DNA of 64,000 nucleotides, from NCBI RefSeq assembly GCF_040958095.1, contig NC_091160.1:36599665-36663664 (forward strand). Reading direction: 5' to 3'. Source of the DNA: Procambarus clarkii (lineage: Eukaryota; Arthropoda; Malacostraca; Decapoda; Cambaridae). A program made the translations under genes and the position numbers. Below are positions 12,001-24,396 of this stretch, one piece after another; position 1 is the stretch's first letter; every line of letters begins with the position of its first letter. The notes beneath the pieces were generated by a model. The model was not told the DNA's origin and did no database searches. It was given only the letters and a program-made list of their open reading frames with translations.

Positions 12001-13640
12001 AATATTACAATTCCCAATCCAGTTGATACCATTTCATTTTCACCGTTCTGTTTAAGAAGTACTGGGATATGGGAGGTATGAAATAAATGTTAAAATGCTT
12101 GGAAGACCAATTCTGCCCCTCCCTATCCTCTGTCTCCTGTCCCTCACGCTCGCTCACTCTCTCTCTATAGTGCCTAGAGTCTAGCTGATCCCCCCCCCTA
12201 ACTTATATAATTCCTGCTGCAGAAACCCATAATCTTTCCTTAAATACTTGCCATCTAACTCCACTGCATTGTCCTCCTCCTCATTAGTTTTGATGACATC
12301 TGAAGGTCATTATTAAAACAATTACAGTACTATGACACGAGGCACCGACTTTAGCCCACGCCACAAGCGTAGAGTGACCACGACAAGGAAGTGAAACTAC
12401 AAAATGTACTACTAACGAAGCAGGCAAAATATACAAGATAACTATAGCTTCATCACAAAGCATGTTATAAATATTAACAAAGGTATACATATTAACAAGT
12501 GCAGGACCATCATAAAGAAATAATAATGATACATCAACAACTATTGGCGATTATGACGGTTGACTACGTGACAATGGCCATGCTCTGTTCAGCATACACC
12601 AACTGGTTTTAACTTACAGAACACGGTAGTGTACAGGGATGCCAGATTGGGCTACTAGATTGGGCAATTGTCTTGCCAATTAGGATAATTGCATTCAATT
12701 AAAAAGCCAGCTATGCATGTCGCTACTTGCTACTTTTTCAACGACAGTTAAAATAAGCTGGGTCGTTTATTCTGAAAAGCGAATCAACAGGGAAAAAAAT
12801 ATTTGGCTACTTTTATTGTAAAGTTTGCGACATTTAGTTCTTCAGCTCGCGACTTTTGGCAACTCAAATCCGGCACCCCTGGTTGTGTAGGTTGAGAGCA
12901 GTATCTCGGCTCTTATTCAATCACTTGTTCATTTAGTTAAATATGTTAATGACAAACCATCAGCTTGGACATTGCAAGTAAGCAATTTTAAACATATAAC
13001 TGTATAATCCAGTTCTCACATAAAATTTCCGTGCTCCATTAAAAAGTTAAGGATTGTCAGTGACAATGACTAAATTTGTAACTTTTATATACTAAATTTG
13101 TAAAATATATTCAAAGAATAATGTAATTCAGAAATGACCTTAAAGCAGCATTTTTAACTAGCCACTGACTACATCACAGCTTAAAAAATTTCTCCCATAA
13201 TCCAAAGTTGAACGTAAGGCAGACAGTGTCAAGTATATTATCATTACTTTTCATGATGCAAACAAATATGATAAGATAAATAATTCTTGGCTTTTGAGCC
13301 GAGACTAACATGAAAACTTTCAATCTCTACATAACTGCTAATGTTGCATGACAAGAATGCAGAATAACAGGTAAAACACGTGCAACATGCACACTGATCT
13401 CCTACTTCAATAAACGTGGCTAACAACACCTTACTATTCAAAAAAAAATAATAATAATCAGTGTATTCATAACCCAAAGACACACTAAAGACATATTTGT
13501 TATTAGCTGCTATGTCAATGACAGTTACTCTGTACAGTCTTCAAACACTTAAAAATGCATTTTGATTTTTCAAAAATTTCCACAGGCTTACTATGTGCTG
13601 CTTAATATTTGTATGGTGCATGAAGCTCTGTACACATCTC
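9057..13640. other. Gene-free AT-rich DNA
   Basis: No exon or conserved protein is recognised. It holds a 27-nt poly-A at about 10255 and an imperfect hairpin (10349-10461). Confidence 0.55.
10349..10461. repeat. MITE-like imperfect hairpin
   Basis: The left arm AAGAAGTCAAGGTGAG plus ATTATTGAAGAATTCC faces the right arm GGAAATTCCTCAATAATC plus CTCGCCTTGACTTCTT. The arms are about 35 bp, with a roughly 45-nt loop. No coding content. Confidence 0.65.
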
Positions 13641-13660
13641 TTCTGTGTTTCTCCTTTTAT

Positions 13661-14551
13661 CACTGGCTGTGCTTGTTCTGCCTGACTTGCCACTGGCTGT
13701 GCTTGTTCTGCCTGACTTGCCACTGGCTGTGCTTGTTCTGCCTGACTTGCCACTGGCTGTGCTTGTTCTGCCTGACTTGCCACTGGCTGTGCTTGTTCTG
13801 CCTGACTTGCCACTGGCTGTGCTTGTTCTATGTGACTTGCCACTGGCTGTGCTTGTTCTGCCTGACTTGCCACTGGCTGCACTTGTTCTGCCTGACTTGC
13901 CACTGGCTGTGCTTGTTCTGCCTGACTTGCCACTGGCTGTGCTTGTTCTGCCTGACTTGCCACTGGCTGCACTTGTTCTGCCTGACTTGCCACTGGCTGT
14001 GCTTGTTCTGCCTGACTTGCCACTGGCTGCACTTGTTCTGTCTGACTTGCCACTGGCTGCACTTGTTCTGCCTGACTTGCCACTGGCTGCACTTGTTCTG
14101 CCTGACTTGCCACTGGCTGCACTTGTTCTGCCTGACTTGCCACTGGCTGCACTTGTTCTGCCTGACTTGCCATTGGCTGCACTTGTTCTGCCTGACTTGC
14201 CACTGGCTGCACTTGTTCTGCCTGACTTGCCACTGGCTGCACTTGTTCTGCCTGACTTGCCACTGGCTGCACTTGTTCTGCCTGACTTGCCATTGGCTGC
14301 ACTTGTTCTGCCTGACTTGCCATTGGCTGCACTTGTTCTGCCTGACTTGCCACTGGCTGCACTTGTTCTGCCTGACTTGCCATTGGCTGCACTTGTTCTG
14401 CCTGACTTGCCATTGGCTGCACTTGTTCTGCCTGACTTGCCACTGGCTGCACTTGTTCTGCCTGACTTGCCACTGGCTGTGCTTGTTCTGTCTGACTTGC
14501 CATTGGCTGTGCTTGTTTTGCCTGACTTGCCACTGGCTGTGCTTGCATGTC
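13661..14551. repeat. 30-bp minisatellite, 29 full units plus a partial one
   Basis: The unit is CACTGGCTGTGCTTG followed by TTCTGCCTGACTTGC, without length variation. Two main variants exist: GCTGTGCTTG at both array edges and GCTGCACTTG in the middle; CATTGG sometimes replaces CACTGG. Because the unit is a multiple of three without stops, it is open on both strands; on the minus strand (13541-14548, 335 codons) it would read as a Q/A/E/V/P/S decapeptide repeat. It lies 0.7 kb downstream of the AGFG1 stop, possibly in its 3' UTR. I see no splice site or homologue that supports translation. Confidence 0.9.
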
Positions 14552-14559
14552 AGCTCTAA

Positions 14560-15279
14560 TGACTGCTTATTACAAACTTCATATCACGCCAACATTGTGA
14601 GCATATACTATATCATTAATTCTAAAAAAATTTTTACACTAATATAAAAAAATGGTAGTGTACTTATGGTACTTATGACAAAACTGAAAAAAAAATAGCT
14701 TTAAGAGTTGTAATGGCAGTTGGTAGCCTCAGAGAATCTAGGAACCCTTCCATTCAGAGATTGCAGAATAATTTTCCCCCACCCCATAGAGTATTTTGAA
14801 ACAAGTTGTATTTAAATCTTGTGTGTAAGGTGAACAATACATGACCAAAGGTTACCTGTGTTTCCTGGATAATGATTATAAGCTACCTACAATGGGGCAT
14901 TATGTACACTAGCTATGAGCCCTGTTGATTTTAAATAAAGCTACAATGTACTTTACATTAGAATCTATAAATGTTGATAATTACCTGCCTCAGCAGCTTT
15001 AGAAACTAAACAGAACCTAGCACTTATACAGTAAATTCTATCATTTAAATATGACTTATGGTATAAACCAAACTAGAGCTACCAATAGGTAGAAAAGATG
15101 AATTGTCTTTTGCATAATATAAACATTTCCTTCAGCAAGTTAGCCATTAAGAAGAACTCCAACAGGGAAAAGAAGCAGAGAATCGAGTTAGTGAGATGGT
15201 GGCTTGAAGACATACACAGCGAAAGGTGGAGAGTTACCGCAGGAGCCCTCATTACTATGACAAGGGACACAGCACCCAC
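14560..15279 (-). other. Probable 3' UTR or flank of AGFG1
   Basis: This is the sequence directly after the AGFG1 stop codon. I find no clear minus-strand AATAAA here, so the polyadenylation site is either a variant hexamer or further downstream, in which case the minisatellite would be transcribed. Confidence 0.4.
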
Positions 15280-15330
15280 TCACAGGAACGGATTGTAGGA
15301 TGATCCACTGGAAGGCATTTGTGGGGTGGC
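15280..15330 (-). CDS. AGFG1: AGFG1 last coding exon (C-terminus ...SSYNPFL, stop)
   Basis: The exon follows an acceptor TTGCAG and reads ATPQMPSSGSSYNPFL then TGA at 15280-15282, residues 869-884 of the visible protein. The human AGFG1 C-terminus also ends in an S/T-rich run plus NPFL, so the terminal NPF is conserved. NPF motifs bind EH domains such as those of EPS15, which links AGFG1 to clathrin-coated vesicles (family knowledge). The preceding exon ends in phase 0, as required. Confidence 0.9.
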   Translation of the reverse strand, partial: ATPQMPSSGSSYNPFL

Positions 15331-16234
15331 CTGCAATATAAAGAACACAATTCGGTTAAGACACCAACCATACTACTCCTGCCGTGCCTTGCTAACAAGT
15401 ACCAAGGAAAATCCTAAATATTTCCCAATAACAATTAAATCTCTATACCTCTATTTCTACTAATTCCACCATACTGATAGTCATCACACACACACCACTT
15501 CCTGACCTTTGGAGTTAATCTTCACAATGCTGAAATGGATTAGAACCAGAGGAATCCGATCACCACATACATAGTTGGAGTCATAGGTGAAACACAGGAA
15601 CTAGATTGTTTCTCACCATATTTAATTTTGTTGCTAGCAGTTCCATGAAGATGAGGGATTGTTGATTCTTTGCTGATAACAACTAAAAAATAACTTGGAA
15701 AACACTGTATGAACAATCAAACCCACATTCCAGACTTCGTAGGACTCATTGGGTCGTCGCAATAAGAGGCCAATCTTATGTATAGAATGGCACGTGGTCA
15801 ACCCCAGCTACTCTATGACACTCACCATACAATCACAGATCACCTTGCAAAGTTTAGTGATGCTAGACCCAAGTGTTTGGTCACCAACCCCGAAGACAGA
15901 TTCTCTCTTACAGATAGATTAATTTGGATGCAAAATGTACAGAAAAATGGAATATCTGAAACTGAATACAGTATCTACATTTTACCTGGTTTTGATGGCT
16001 GGGAGTATCCAGGTCGCTAGGTTAACTCACCTAATAACACACTCTACTATAACACTCAATTAGCTCAATCAATTTTCTCTTTGATTTACAATGTTAACAT
16101 AATTTATGGAAAAATTCCTCAATCTTTCACTTTCAATGTAAATGAAACCTCCATTCATACCAAGAACAAAGAAAGTGACCTTTATAACCTAGTGAAATGA
16201 GATAATTGATTCCAGAATACAAGACAAATCTCAC
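15331..16234 (-). other. AGFG1 intron
   Basis: No repeat or extra exon is recognised. A donor-like ACCAG/GTAAAA at about 15985 has no frame-compatible acceptor. Confidence 0.6.
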
Positions 16235-16386
16235 CATAAATGGGTTAGCTGTTCCATTACTAGTCATCCACTGCATTTTTGTGTTTTGTGGGTGCTGGTT
16301 GAAATTGGCCCATGCGCCATTGGTAGCTGATGAAGTTCCATTTAGTTGGGCACTGCTGCCAAATTGATTGAAGTTTGGGTCAGGTG
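16235..16386 (-). CDS. AGFG1: AGFG1 exon: N/Q-rich segment ending in NPF
   Basis: Acceptor TTTCAG, donor ATG/GTGAG, 152 nt (phase 1 in, phase 0 out). It encodes residues 818-868, beginning TPDPNFNQFGSS. It contains one FG dipeptide (QFGSS), a WANFN motif also seen in the upstream exon (WANFS), and ends NGTANPFM, another EH-domain-binding NPF. Low-complexity S/T/N/Q composition is typical of the AGFG C-terminal half. Confidence 0.88.
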
Positions 16387-16844
16387 CTGAAAGAAACATG
16401 ACGTGTGAGACATTTCTGATCCCGACTGCCAACTGTAATAACTATAATATTTTTTTTTATACAATAGCTTCAATATCAACAGTATCTACAAAGATCTATT
16501 ACTATATTCTACACAGATTCAGGATTGGATTAACAACAATAGTTCTACAAAGACAATGATTACAACAGGCTGCCAACAATGTGTAGGAAGCAGAAAGTCT
16601 GCTTCACCCTCCACCTGGAAGTGCAGAGCATGAGAGATGAGCAGTGCTGGGTCCTGCTTCACTGGTGAACCTCTAATGTTTATACCACTCTCTCATGCAG
16701 TGACTTGCATCATTTCTGTCAGGTGTTCATGGGCTCCAACAATGCTAAACTGCTGCTCTATCCCAGTTTCTAATCCACACGAAGCAATAGCCAAATGTAC
16801 AATACAGTGTGTATGTATATGTGTGTATGTATATATATAAAGTG

Positions 16845-16996
<152 letters not shown>

Positions 16997-17336
16997 CACA
17001 TATGTTGTGACTAATAGCCAGAACTGCTCCACTTGGCCTAGTATTTAAAGTCCAATTTGCCTAGCAGGCAGAATGATTGTTATTTTAAATTATTTTTCAG
17101 ATTGGTTCTTTTCTACCAGTAATAATCTATTATATTAGGAACATGAATTACTGACTTAATTATGTTAAGATAGGTTAGGTTTGATCAAATTTGTTAGTTT
17201 TGAATCAAAGTTAAAAAAAAAATCATATGTAATAGAAAGCTGTATCATTCCATAAGAAAAATATTCGAAAAATATAATATTTCATGAAAATTTGGCATCT
17301 TAAGCAACATGGCCTATAAGGTACAATTATTATTTT

Positions 17337-17370
17337 TATAGGTATACTAATTATAATTAGTATACCTATA
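17337..17370. repeat. Perfect 34-nt palindrome
   Basis: The half-site TATAGGTATACTAATTA is followed immediately by its exact reverse complement, with no spacer. Confidence 0.85.
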
Positions 17371-17529
17371 GACACACAGACACACATGGTACAATAAGGC
17401 AAACCAACAAAATCACTAGAGAGATGAAAGTAAAGAACAAGGAGAGAGGGAACATGTTCCTGAAAATTGTATATACTAACATAGATAAAAAAAATAATGA
17501 AGCTAAATGATATAATACAGCTGAAGACA

Positions 17530-20165
17530 CCAGACATTACTGCACTAACAGAGATGAAACTTGAAGATACAGTATCGTAAATGAGGTGGTATTCCCGAGG
17601 GGCTACTCAATTTGGAGACGGGACAGAAACATTAGCAAAGGTGGAGGCATTGCTATGCCGGTGAAAAAACACCTAAAGGTCAACGAATTAACGACTGCCA
17701 ACCCACGACAAGTTCACATAATGCCACTGGAGATTTGTAATCAGGATGATAAAGTGAAAATCATAAATGCCTATAGTCCACTAACATGCAACACACAGAC
17801 AAAGGAGGAGCTGGAGAACAAATAAGAAGGCTTCATAACAATCATGAGATATATTATAATAAGAGTGGACAAAGAAAGATTGTGACTGTTAGTACTTGGT
17901 GACTTCAACTTTAAATCCATAGACTGGGAAAGGCCTACAAAGCAAGAACAGAGGACTTTTGGACTGGTTTTGTAAAGTTTTGTGACATATATATGGTAAA
18001 AGAGCAAAAAAATTATACCAAAATAGAGATGCACAACTAGGAAACAAGATTGGTTCAAGAGTAATTGCGAGAGGGCTAGAGACCAAAAGATACAAAAAGG
18101 AATAAATATAGGAAGAGGCCAAACCCTCAAACATATCAGCACTACAAATATGCAAGAAACAACTACACAGATGTGAGAAGAGACAGGTAGAAAGGAATTG
18201 AGAAAGGGATTCCAGACAAATGCAAAACAGAACCATCTTGAGGTTATCTTGAGATGATTTCGGGGCTTTAGTGTCCCCGCGGCCCGGTCCTCGACCAGGC
18301 CTCCACCCCCAGAAAGCAGCCCGTGACAGCTGACTAACTCCCAGGTACCTATTTACTGCTAGGTAACAGGGACATTCAGGGTGAAAGAAACTTTGCCCAT
18401 TTGTTTCTGCCTCGTACGGGAATCGAACCCGCGCCACAGAATTACGAGTCCTGCGCGCTATCCACCAGGCTACGAGGCCCCCCAGGCCTATTCTATAAAT
18501 TCATTCAAAGCAAATTGCAGGTAAAGGATAAAATTAAGAGGTTGAAAATAGGAAACAGATTCACAGAAAATAAAAAGGAAATATGTGAAACATAAAATGA
18601 AAAGTGGCAAAGTGTGTTTCTGCAAAATGAAATTTTTAGAGAACCAGACAATAAGATTTCCAATGAATACCAGAGCACACAGCGGTGTCTTAGAGATGAA
18701 GTGGGAAAAATGGTCAAGGGGCTAAGTAGGAATTGAGTACGTTCTGAGAGGCTGCACATCTGCACTCAGCATCCTATTTCAATAAATTTTTCAGCTATTT
18801 CTGTGTACAGGAGTCCTGGCAGATATTTAGAAAAAGGCTAGCATAGTTCCAGTTTACAAAAGTAGAAACAGGGAAGAACCTCTTAATTATAGACCTGAAT
18901 AATTACCAAGATAATAGTCAAAATATTGGAAAAATAATTAAAACCAAATGGGTAAAACACATGGAGAAAAATTATGAAACAGACAGGCAGTATGGTTCTC
19001 ACTTTGGAAGATCCTGTATTACAAATCAACTTAGTTTCTATGATAAAGCCACGGAGATTTTACAGGAAAGAGATGGTTGGATTGACTGCATTTATCTGAA
19101 CCTAAAAAAAGGCTTTTGACAGTCCCATATAAGAGGTTGGTCTGAAGACTGGAACATACTGGAGGAGTGACAGGAAAGAAATTTGCATGGATGAAAAATT
19201 TTCTGACAAATATGAGGGCTGTAATCAGAGGCAATGTATCAGACTGAAGAAATGTCATGAGTAGAGTACCACAGCATTCAGATATTCCACCTGTAATGTT
19301 CATTGTCTAAATAAACGACTTGCCAGAGGGGGAATACCGAATTATATGAATATATTTGCTGATGATGCTAAGAAAATAGGGAAGAAAAGAAACCTAGATG
19401 ATTGTCATGCCCTTCAAGAAGACCAGAACAAAATAAGTGTATGGAGCATACTTGGAAAACGGATTTTATTGTGAATATAAAGGCCATGTTAAGGCATGTT
19501 GAATAAGAGAAAATAAACCACACACAACCTACACATTAAGTGAAAAAGCATTAAAAATTCTGATCAAGAAAGAGATGTAGGGATGGTTCCAGACAGAAAA
19601 CAGTCACCAGATGACCACAAAAAGAACATTGCACGAGTTTAATATATGGATGGTGAAATATTAAAGAAATTGTTCACGACCTTTGTGAGACCAAACTTGG
19701 AATGTGCAGCTGTTGTATGGTGCCCATATCTTAAGAAGTCCATCAACAAACTGGAAAAGGTGCAAAAACCTGCAACTAAATGGCTTCTGGAACTGAAAGA
19801 CAAGAGCTATGAGCAAAGTTTTGAGGTATTAAATATCCCAAAACTAGATGATAGAAGAAAAGAGGCAATATGATCACTATGAACAAAATAGTAATGAGAA
19901 TCAACAAAATTGACAAGGAAGAATTCATGAGACCAGGAACTTCAAGAACAAGAAGTCATAGATTTAAGCTAACTAAAGAAAGCTGCCGAAGAAATATACA
20001 AAAATTCATTTTCGCACACATAGTGGTAGACGGTAGGATCAAATGAGGTAGTGGTAGAGGCCAAAACCATCAGTACTGTCAAAGCCTTATAATGACAGTA
20101 TGTGCTGAGAAGATGGGACACACTGAACAAAGCTCTCATCCTGTAACTACACTTGGGTAGTTACA
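17530..20165 (+). pseudogene. Decayed non-LTR retrotransposon (endonuclease to RT)
   Basis: Fragments appear in order on the plus strand. An endonuclease-like part at about 17586-17825 (GYSIWRRDR, GGGIAM, INAYSP) comes first. Next is an RT part with IFADDAKK near 19350. Last is the C-terminal thumb region at 19646-19873 (FVRPNLECAAVVWCPYLKK, KDKSYEQ). Many stops and frame changes make it inactive. A SINE splits it at 18234-18479 in the opposite orientation. The 3' end is marked by a short hairpin (GTAACTACAC TTGG GTAGTTAC) and an ACAT microsatellite at about 20145-20195. Confidence 0.75.
18234..18479 (-). mobile_element. Full-length tRNA-Thr-like SINE (minus)
   Basis: Read on the minus strand it starts GGCCTCGTAGCCTGGTGG, has the B box GGGTTCGATTCCC and closes the tRNA-like head with TACGAGGC. 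The body includes ACCTAGCAGTAAATAGGTACC, and the 3' end carries a doubled TCAAGATAACC motif. It matches the copy at 39892-40142 nearly base for base in the opposite orientation. It inserted into the LINE at 17.5-20.2 kb, so it is younger than that LINE. A minus open frame (17889-18437) is read-through. Confidence 0.9.
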
Positions 20166-20600
20166 CACATATACATACATACATACATAGATAAACACAT
20201 GCTTTCAGGACACTATTTATCCAGGTAGTCCTGTTATTTATTTAGGCTTTGTCTGAACAATAATGTGCAATAAAGTGGTGAGGCTAACATGCACCATGCC
20301 TTACTGCCATGGTGTGATTGGCTAAGGCTTTCAAAGAGCAGTTTTTGAGGCTTTCTTGATATTGTTTAATCTATAATTCAATATTCTTTCGAGGCCAATA
20401 ATAAAATGAAAAGTGCACAAGGACGTGATAATGTGCACATAACGGGACGTGAAAAGTGACAAGGTGCACATAAAATGAAAAGTACTACAAGGACCCAAGT
20501 CATGACCCATCACGTATAATGAACATGAACAATATACACCACTGTAACCTTCTCTACATACCAACATACCAATACATTATGAAAAATAACCTATACTTAC

Positions 20601-20618
20601 CCCACATCCTGTATAAAG
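20601..20618 (-). CDS. AGFG1: Candidate 18-nt microexon of AGFG1
   Basis: On the minus strand a T-rich tract ending TTCTTTGCAG precedes CTTTATACAGGATGTGGG, which is followed by GTAAGTATAGG, an excellent donor. The exon length is a multiple of three and fits the phase-1 gap between exons 21196-21303 and 16235-16386, adding T-L-Y-R-M-W without a stop. No homologue is known to me; this is a prediction from splice signals only. Confidence 0.35.
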
Positions 20619-21195
20619 CTGCAAAGAATGTAATAAAAAACATTTAGATATTACATTGTTAATTTATGTTAAGACAAACTATCAATCTATAAAACAAACA
20701 TTACATTTCCTATTGCAAGTTAGTGGCATTTATTCCACACACACACACACATGATGGACATTGCTTGTAGAATTTTTCTGCAAAGAGTTAGTGTTGCTGA
20801 TTGTTAAGTTTGCAAACTAAAAAGCCAATGGGAGGAGCAGAGGGGGTGCCCTTTACCCACTTTGTTTGTCCAAAGGTACCTTGCACAGCCACTGCTAAGT
20901 GGTCTGCTGAGGAAAGAGTGGAATTATATCATAAGAAGTGCACGAGTTTGAGTGAGCATAAGCACGAATATAGCAACTGTGATATTAGAAACTGTTCAGT
21001 ATTAGCTGTATACTAAATATGGACAAACATAGTATATCTCCCAAGTACATTTTTTTTTAGTAATGGATTATGACTATGATACCCCTTAAGAATTGTACTG
21101 GAAAGCTTAGAGGCAACCTGTTTCTGATGTTGATAATATTAAAACATTGTAATATAACCAGGAAACATGAAAGGTTTATCAATTAATTAACTCAC

Positions 21196-21303
21196 TTGTT
21201 CCAAAGGGGTTGGGTTGGACGACAGAACCAAATCCCTGCTGAGTGTGTGTCGTGGACCCCATAGAACTTCCATTCATCCAGGCAGACCCGTTATTACATC
21301 CTG
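21196..21303 (-). CDS. AGFG1: AGFG1 exon with tandem NAGNAG acceptor
   Basis: The acceptor reads TTTCAGCAG, so splicing after the first or second AG gives 108 or 105 nt, both in frame (phase 1 in and out). The 108-nt form encodes residues 782-817, with GFGSV, then PNPFGT at the end. It therefore has FG dipeptides and one NPF motif. The donor is ACAA/GTGAG. Q/S/T/N-rich composition fits the FG-repeat half of AGFG proteins. Confidence 0.85.
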
Positions 21304-23112
21304 CTGAAATATAGTGGAAATTTGAAAAATAGCTCTATCGTTCTACTTTATGCCATTCACAATAGAAATGCAAGAACACAAGAAACCATTTTTAAATTGC
21401 TATTAAGTTTTCTATGCTCCTACTCCCACTATGCAGCTAAAAAACTGTGATACAGTACTTATTAGCATAAATTAACACATATACAGTACTACATTTGCCA
21501 ACTTCTTCTGATACTTGTTTTCGTATATGACATCTTCTTGGAGATATTTTCTTCTTTTAAATGACGTTTAAAACCCTGAATTAACATGCAAAGTATTACT
21601 CTAAAGTCTACATAATGGTTTGGCCACTACAAAGTGTCCAGCACTTACTGTAGAAATTTTAGGGAGGATGAGGATTGTATGTATGCCTTAATAAATCTGA
21701 TTGATAATAGCAAAGGGTATAATATTGACTATACAACATTCATAGTGTTTACAGCAACAAAAGATATTATAAATTGGTGTGTATACTTATGACTTCTTTA
21801 TTGTTTATGTGCATGTTTGTTTAGTATGCATGTAATAATTATCTACTTGTAGTTATACGGAAAGCTGTCAAATGCAGTTAGAAAACTTAGCACTTTGGCA
21901 CATGCAACTTTCCTCTGAAGACTGATGCATCTTGCAGTAATTCCTTGTAACTATTACCGAATAAAATATAACCTGACATTCTTTCTATGTCCGTGTTTCT
22001 CGATCTTGGAACTACATCCTCTCATACCGTATGGAGCAAGCAATATGAAGTGATGCCTGGCATAAAGACAAAGAACTGAACTGATAAAAATCTAGTGTCA
22101 CTTTACCGGGCTCCTACATCTGATCAGCAAGTGTCCAGTAATACATCTGACAAGCAGGTACAGAGTAGTCTAAACAGAGATTCTCCTTGCCTCCTTCAGT
22201 CAGGTGAGGACGTCAACACTGGTGACACTACACACAGGATGGCAAAAATGCAGGTCATGACTACAAATACAATGTACAACTTTATGCAATAACCTACATT
22301 AGCAATACAATAAAACATACACTTCATTCGGGGTTGAACTCGTTAACATAGTATCATAATATGTAACAGCCAATAACTTGTTGTGGAGAGCTTGTAAGTG
22401 TGACCGAGCAAGTTTTTGTCACCCAAGCCACGGTGTGTCAGAAGTAATCACAGCATAATAACGCTAAGATCTTCCGAATATTATACAGAACATAATTAGA
22501 AGGTCATTAGTAATGCTCTGTCTATCATTTCACTCATATTTGGTGGTGGACAGTCATTTCAGTGTATACTGTAATAATTAGTGTGATCTCTTGCCAATAT
22601 TACTACTCCTCTAACTATATTCTTATTATTGTTTTTCTCTTCCCCCATCCAACTAAATAGCTTTCAAATAAATTTGATTCAAGAGTTTCTCCTCCAGTTC
22701 AACTTTTAAGATTATGATATCTGTATTTTTTTGGCATTATTATAAAATTCAACTTTTGTAAACTCAAGCCATCTATATTTGTAAAAAAAAAATAATTGAA
22801 TGTAATGAAACAATGGTAGTTACCTGAAGTTATCATGCCGAGATAGCTCACAACTACTAGATCACACCAGCTGCAGAGGTCTGTTTGGCCTACTGGGGAC
22901 CAGTCAGAATTTCACCCCCCCCCCTGCCGTCCCCACTTGTTGATTTGTTTCAGCAAAATAATTTACAAACTTTTCACATTATTTTGATTTTCACTTCCTT
23001 GAGCCCTGCCCTGCTTCTCATTAATGTATCTTACTACACTAATCTGAAAATCAAGTAGCTTAGTTTTCAATTACTTAAGACTCACAATAATTTTTATATA
23101 TTTTAACTTTAC
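21304..23112 (-). other. AGFG1 intron
   Basis: AT-rich, no recognised mobile element; poly-C near 22915. A donor-like CTTCAG/GTAACT at about 22824 has only a weak upstream acceptor. Confidence 0.6.
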
Positions 23113-23343
23113 CTGAAAATGGATTAGCACCAGAAAAATTAGCCCAGGCATTGCCAGCATTTGGAGGTGTGCCAAACACCCCTCCTCCAATGCCTCCAGA
23201 TCCACCTCCATTAACAGCACCAAAGACGGTATTGGAGGTGCCAGGGGAACCAAAAACAGTCCCATTCATTGCAGAGGATGAAGAACCAAACATTGAAGAA
23301 CCCTGATGACTTCCATTAGGTATGGGCCAACTACCTCCTCCAT
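23113..23343 (-). CDS. AGFG1: AGFG1 exon: FG-rich segment
   Basis: Acceptor CCACAG, donor TTTTCAG/GTAAAG, 231 nt (phase 1 in and out), residues 705-781. It carries four closely spaced FG dipeptides (MFGSS, VFGSP, VFGAV, VFGTP) in a glycine-rich context. It ends WANFSGANPFS with an NPF. This is the clearest FG-repeat block of the protein and corresponds to the nucleoporin-like part of AGFG1. The open frame continues upstream of the acceptor to 23437, but that part is intron by phase and by the AG position. Confidence 0.88.
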
Positions 23344-24396
23344 CTGTGGGTAAACTTATCTTAGAAATTTGTTTGTGACCTACCGGTTTTGTCCATTCAG
23401 TCCAAGTGGATGGATAATAGTTATTAAAATTAGACAAATGAAAATCTATATGAGCTGGGCACGGTGGACCAAAAACTATTTGCAGTACTTACTATTAAAC
23501 TTCCAAAATCCTTAAATTTCAGCCCCAGGAAAAAAAAAAAAAAAAAAAAAAAAAGCCCAGCATATTTTTCTAACCTTATTTTTACCTCCCACATAACTCC
23601 ACCTTTATAGCGAATACAATAAACAACAAACGAGACATTACACAACACCCTGGCACACACATTTACAGTAATATTACAAGTCATATACAACATTATTAAT
23701 GAACATTTTCTCTGTCCTAACTCTTCATAGCATTTTACATAATGCTACTAACTCTAAAATATGCCCATAACTCTCTCCTGGATATTTACTTTAAAATTTG
23801 TATTATTTTAGTACATTTAATCAGTTCTATTTTAAAATGTATATTATCAATCTTTTTTTTTTCTTCAATACTATATCATATACAGTATATAATTTTTGTA
23901 TGTTATTTCATGGCTACTTATCCTACACCAATGGTCTGGTTATGATGGTGTTTAGATAAATTATTTTATTGTTTGGTTTCCAATTATCAGACAGGATGCT
24001 CATTAGGCTTATTGGGGTCCCTTTACTAGTTACGGTCAAGGTTGTCTGTGCGGTCACCCAACCAGTTACAAGACAAAAACAGTTATTAAACTGTGACATG
24101 TACATTATTTATTGTGCAGTGCTATTTCTAACAAAACTTTTGCTATACTTTACTGAGCAGTGGCAGATGCTGCAATAACTGATATTTAATTTTTTAGTGG
24201 ATGTCGGAGAAGGAAAATATATTATTGGAATCCCTGTCACAAGCTCTAATTCAATGGGCATTCTTTAATCATATATGTTTTATCAAGAACACTACTGTAA
24301 ACTTTCCTTAAATTAAGTAAATTCAAAATGCGTTCATTTTTAGTAATGCTGTTTGTTAAACAGTCCTGCATTTAACCATCAAAATATGATACTTAC
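23344..24396 (-). other. AGFG1 intron
   Basis: It contains a long poly-A tract (plus strand, about 23529-23554). Nothing else is recognised. Confidence 0.6.

Noticed and set aside
17889..18437. 182-codon minus open frame
   Set aside because: Runs through the SINE and antisense to LINE remnants; not a gene.
22824..22856. Possible 33-nt cassette exon between AGFG1 exons
   Set aside because: Good donor and open phase, but the acceptor (GTGTGATCTAG) lacks a pyrimidine tract.
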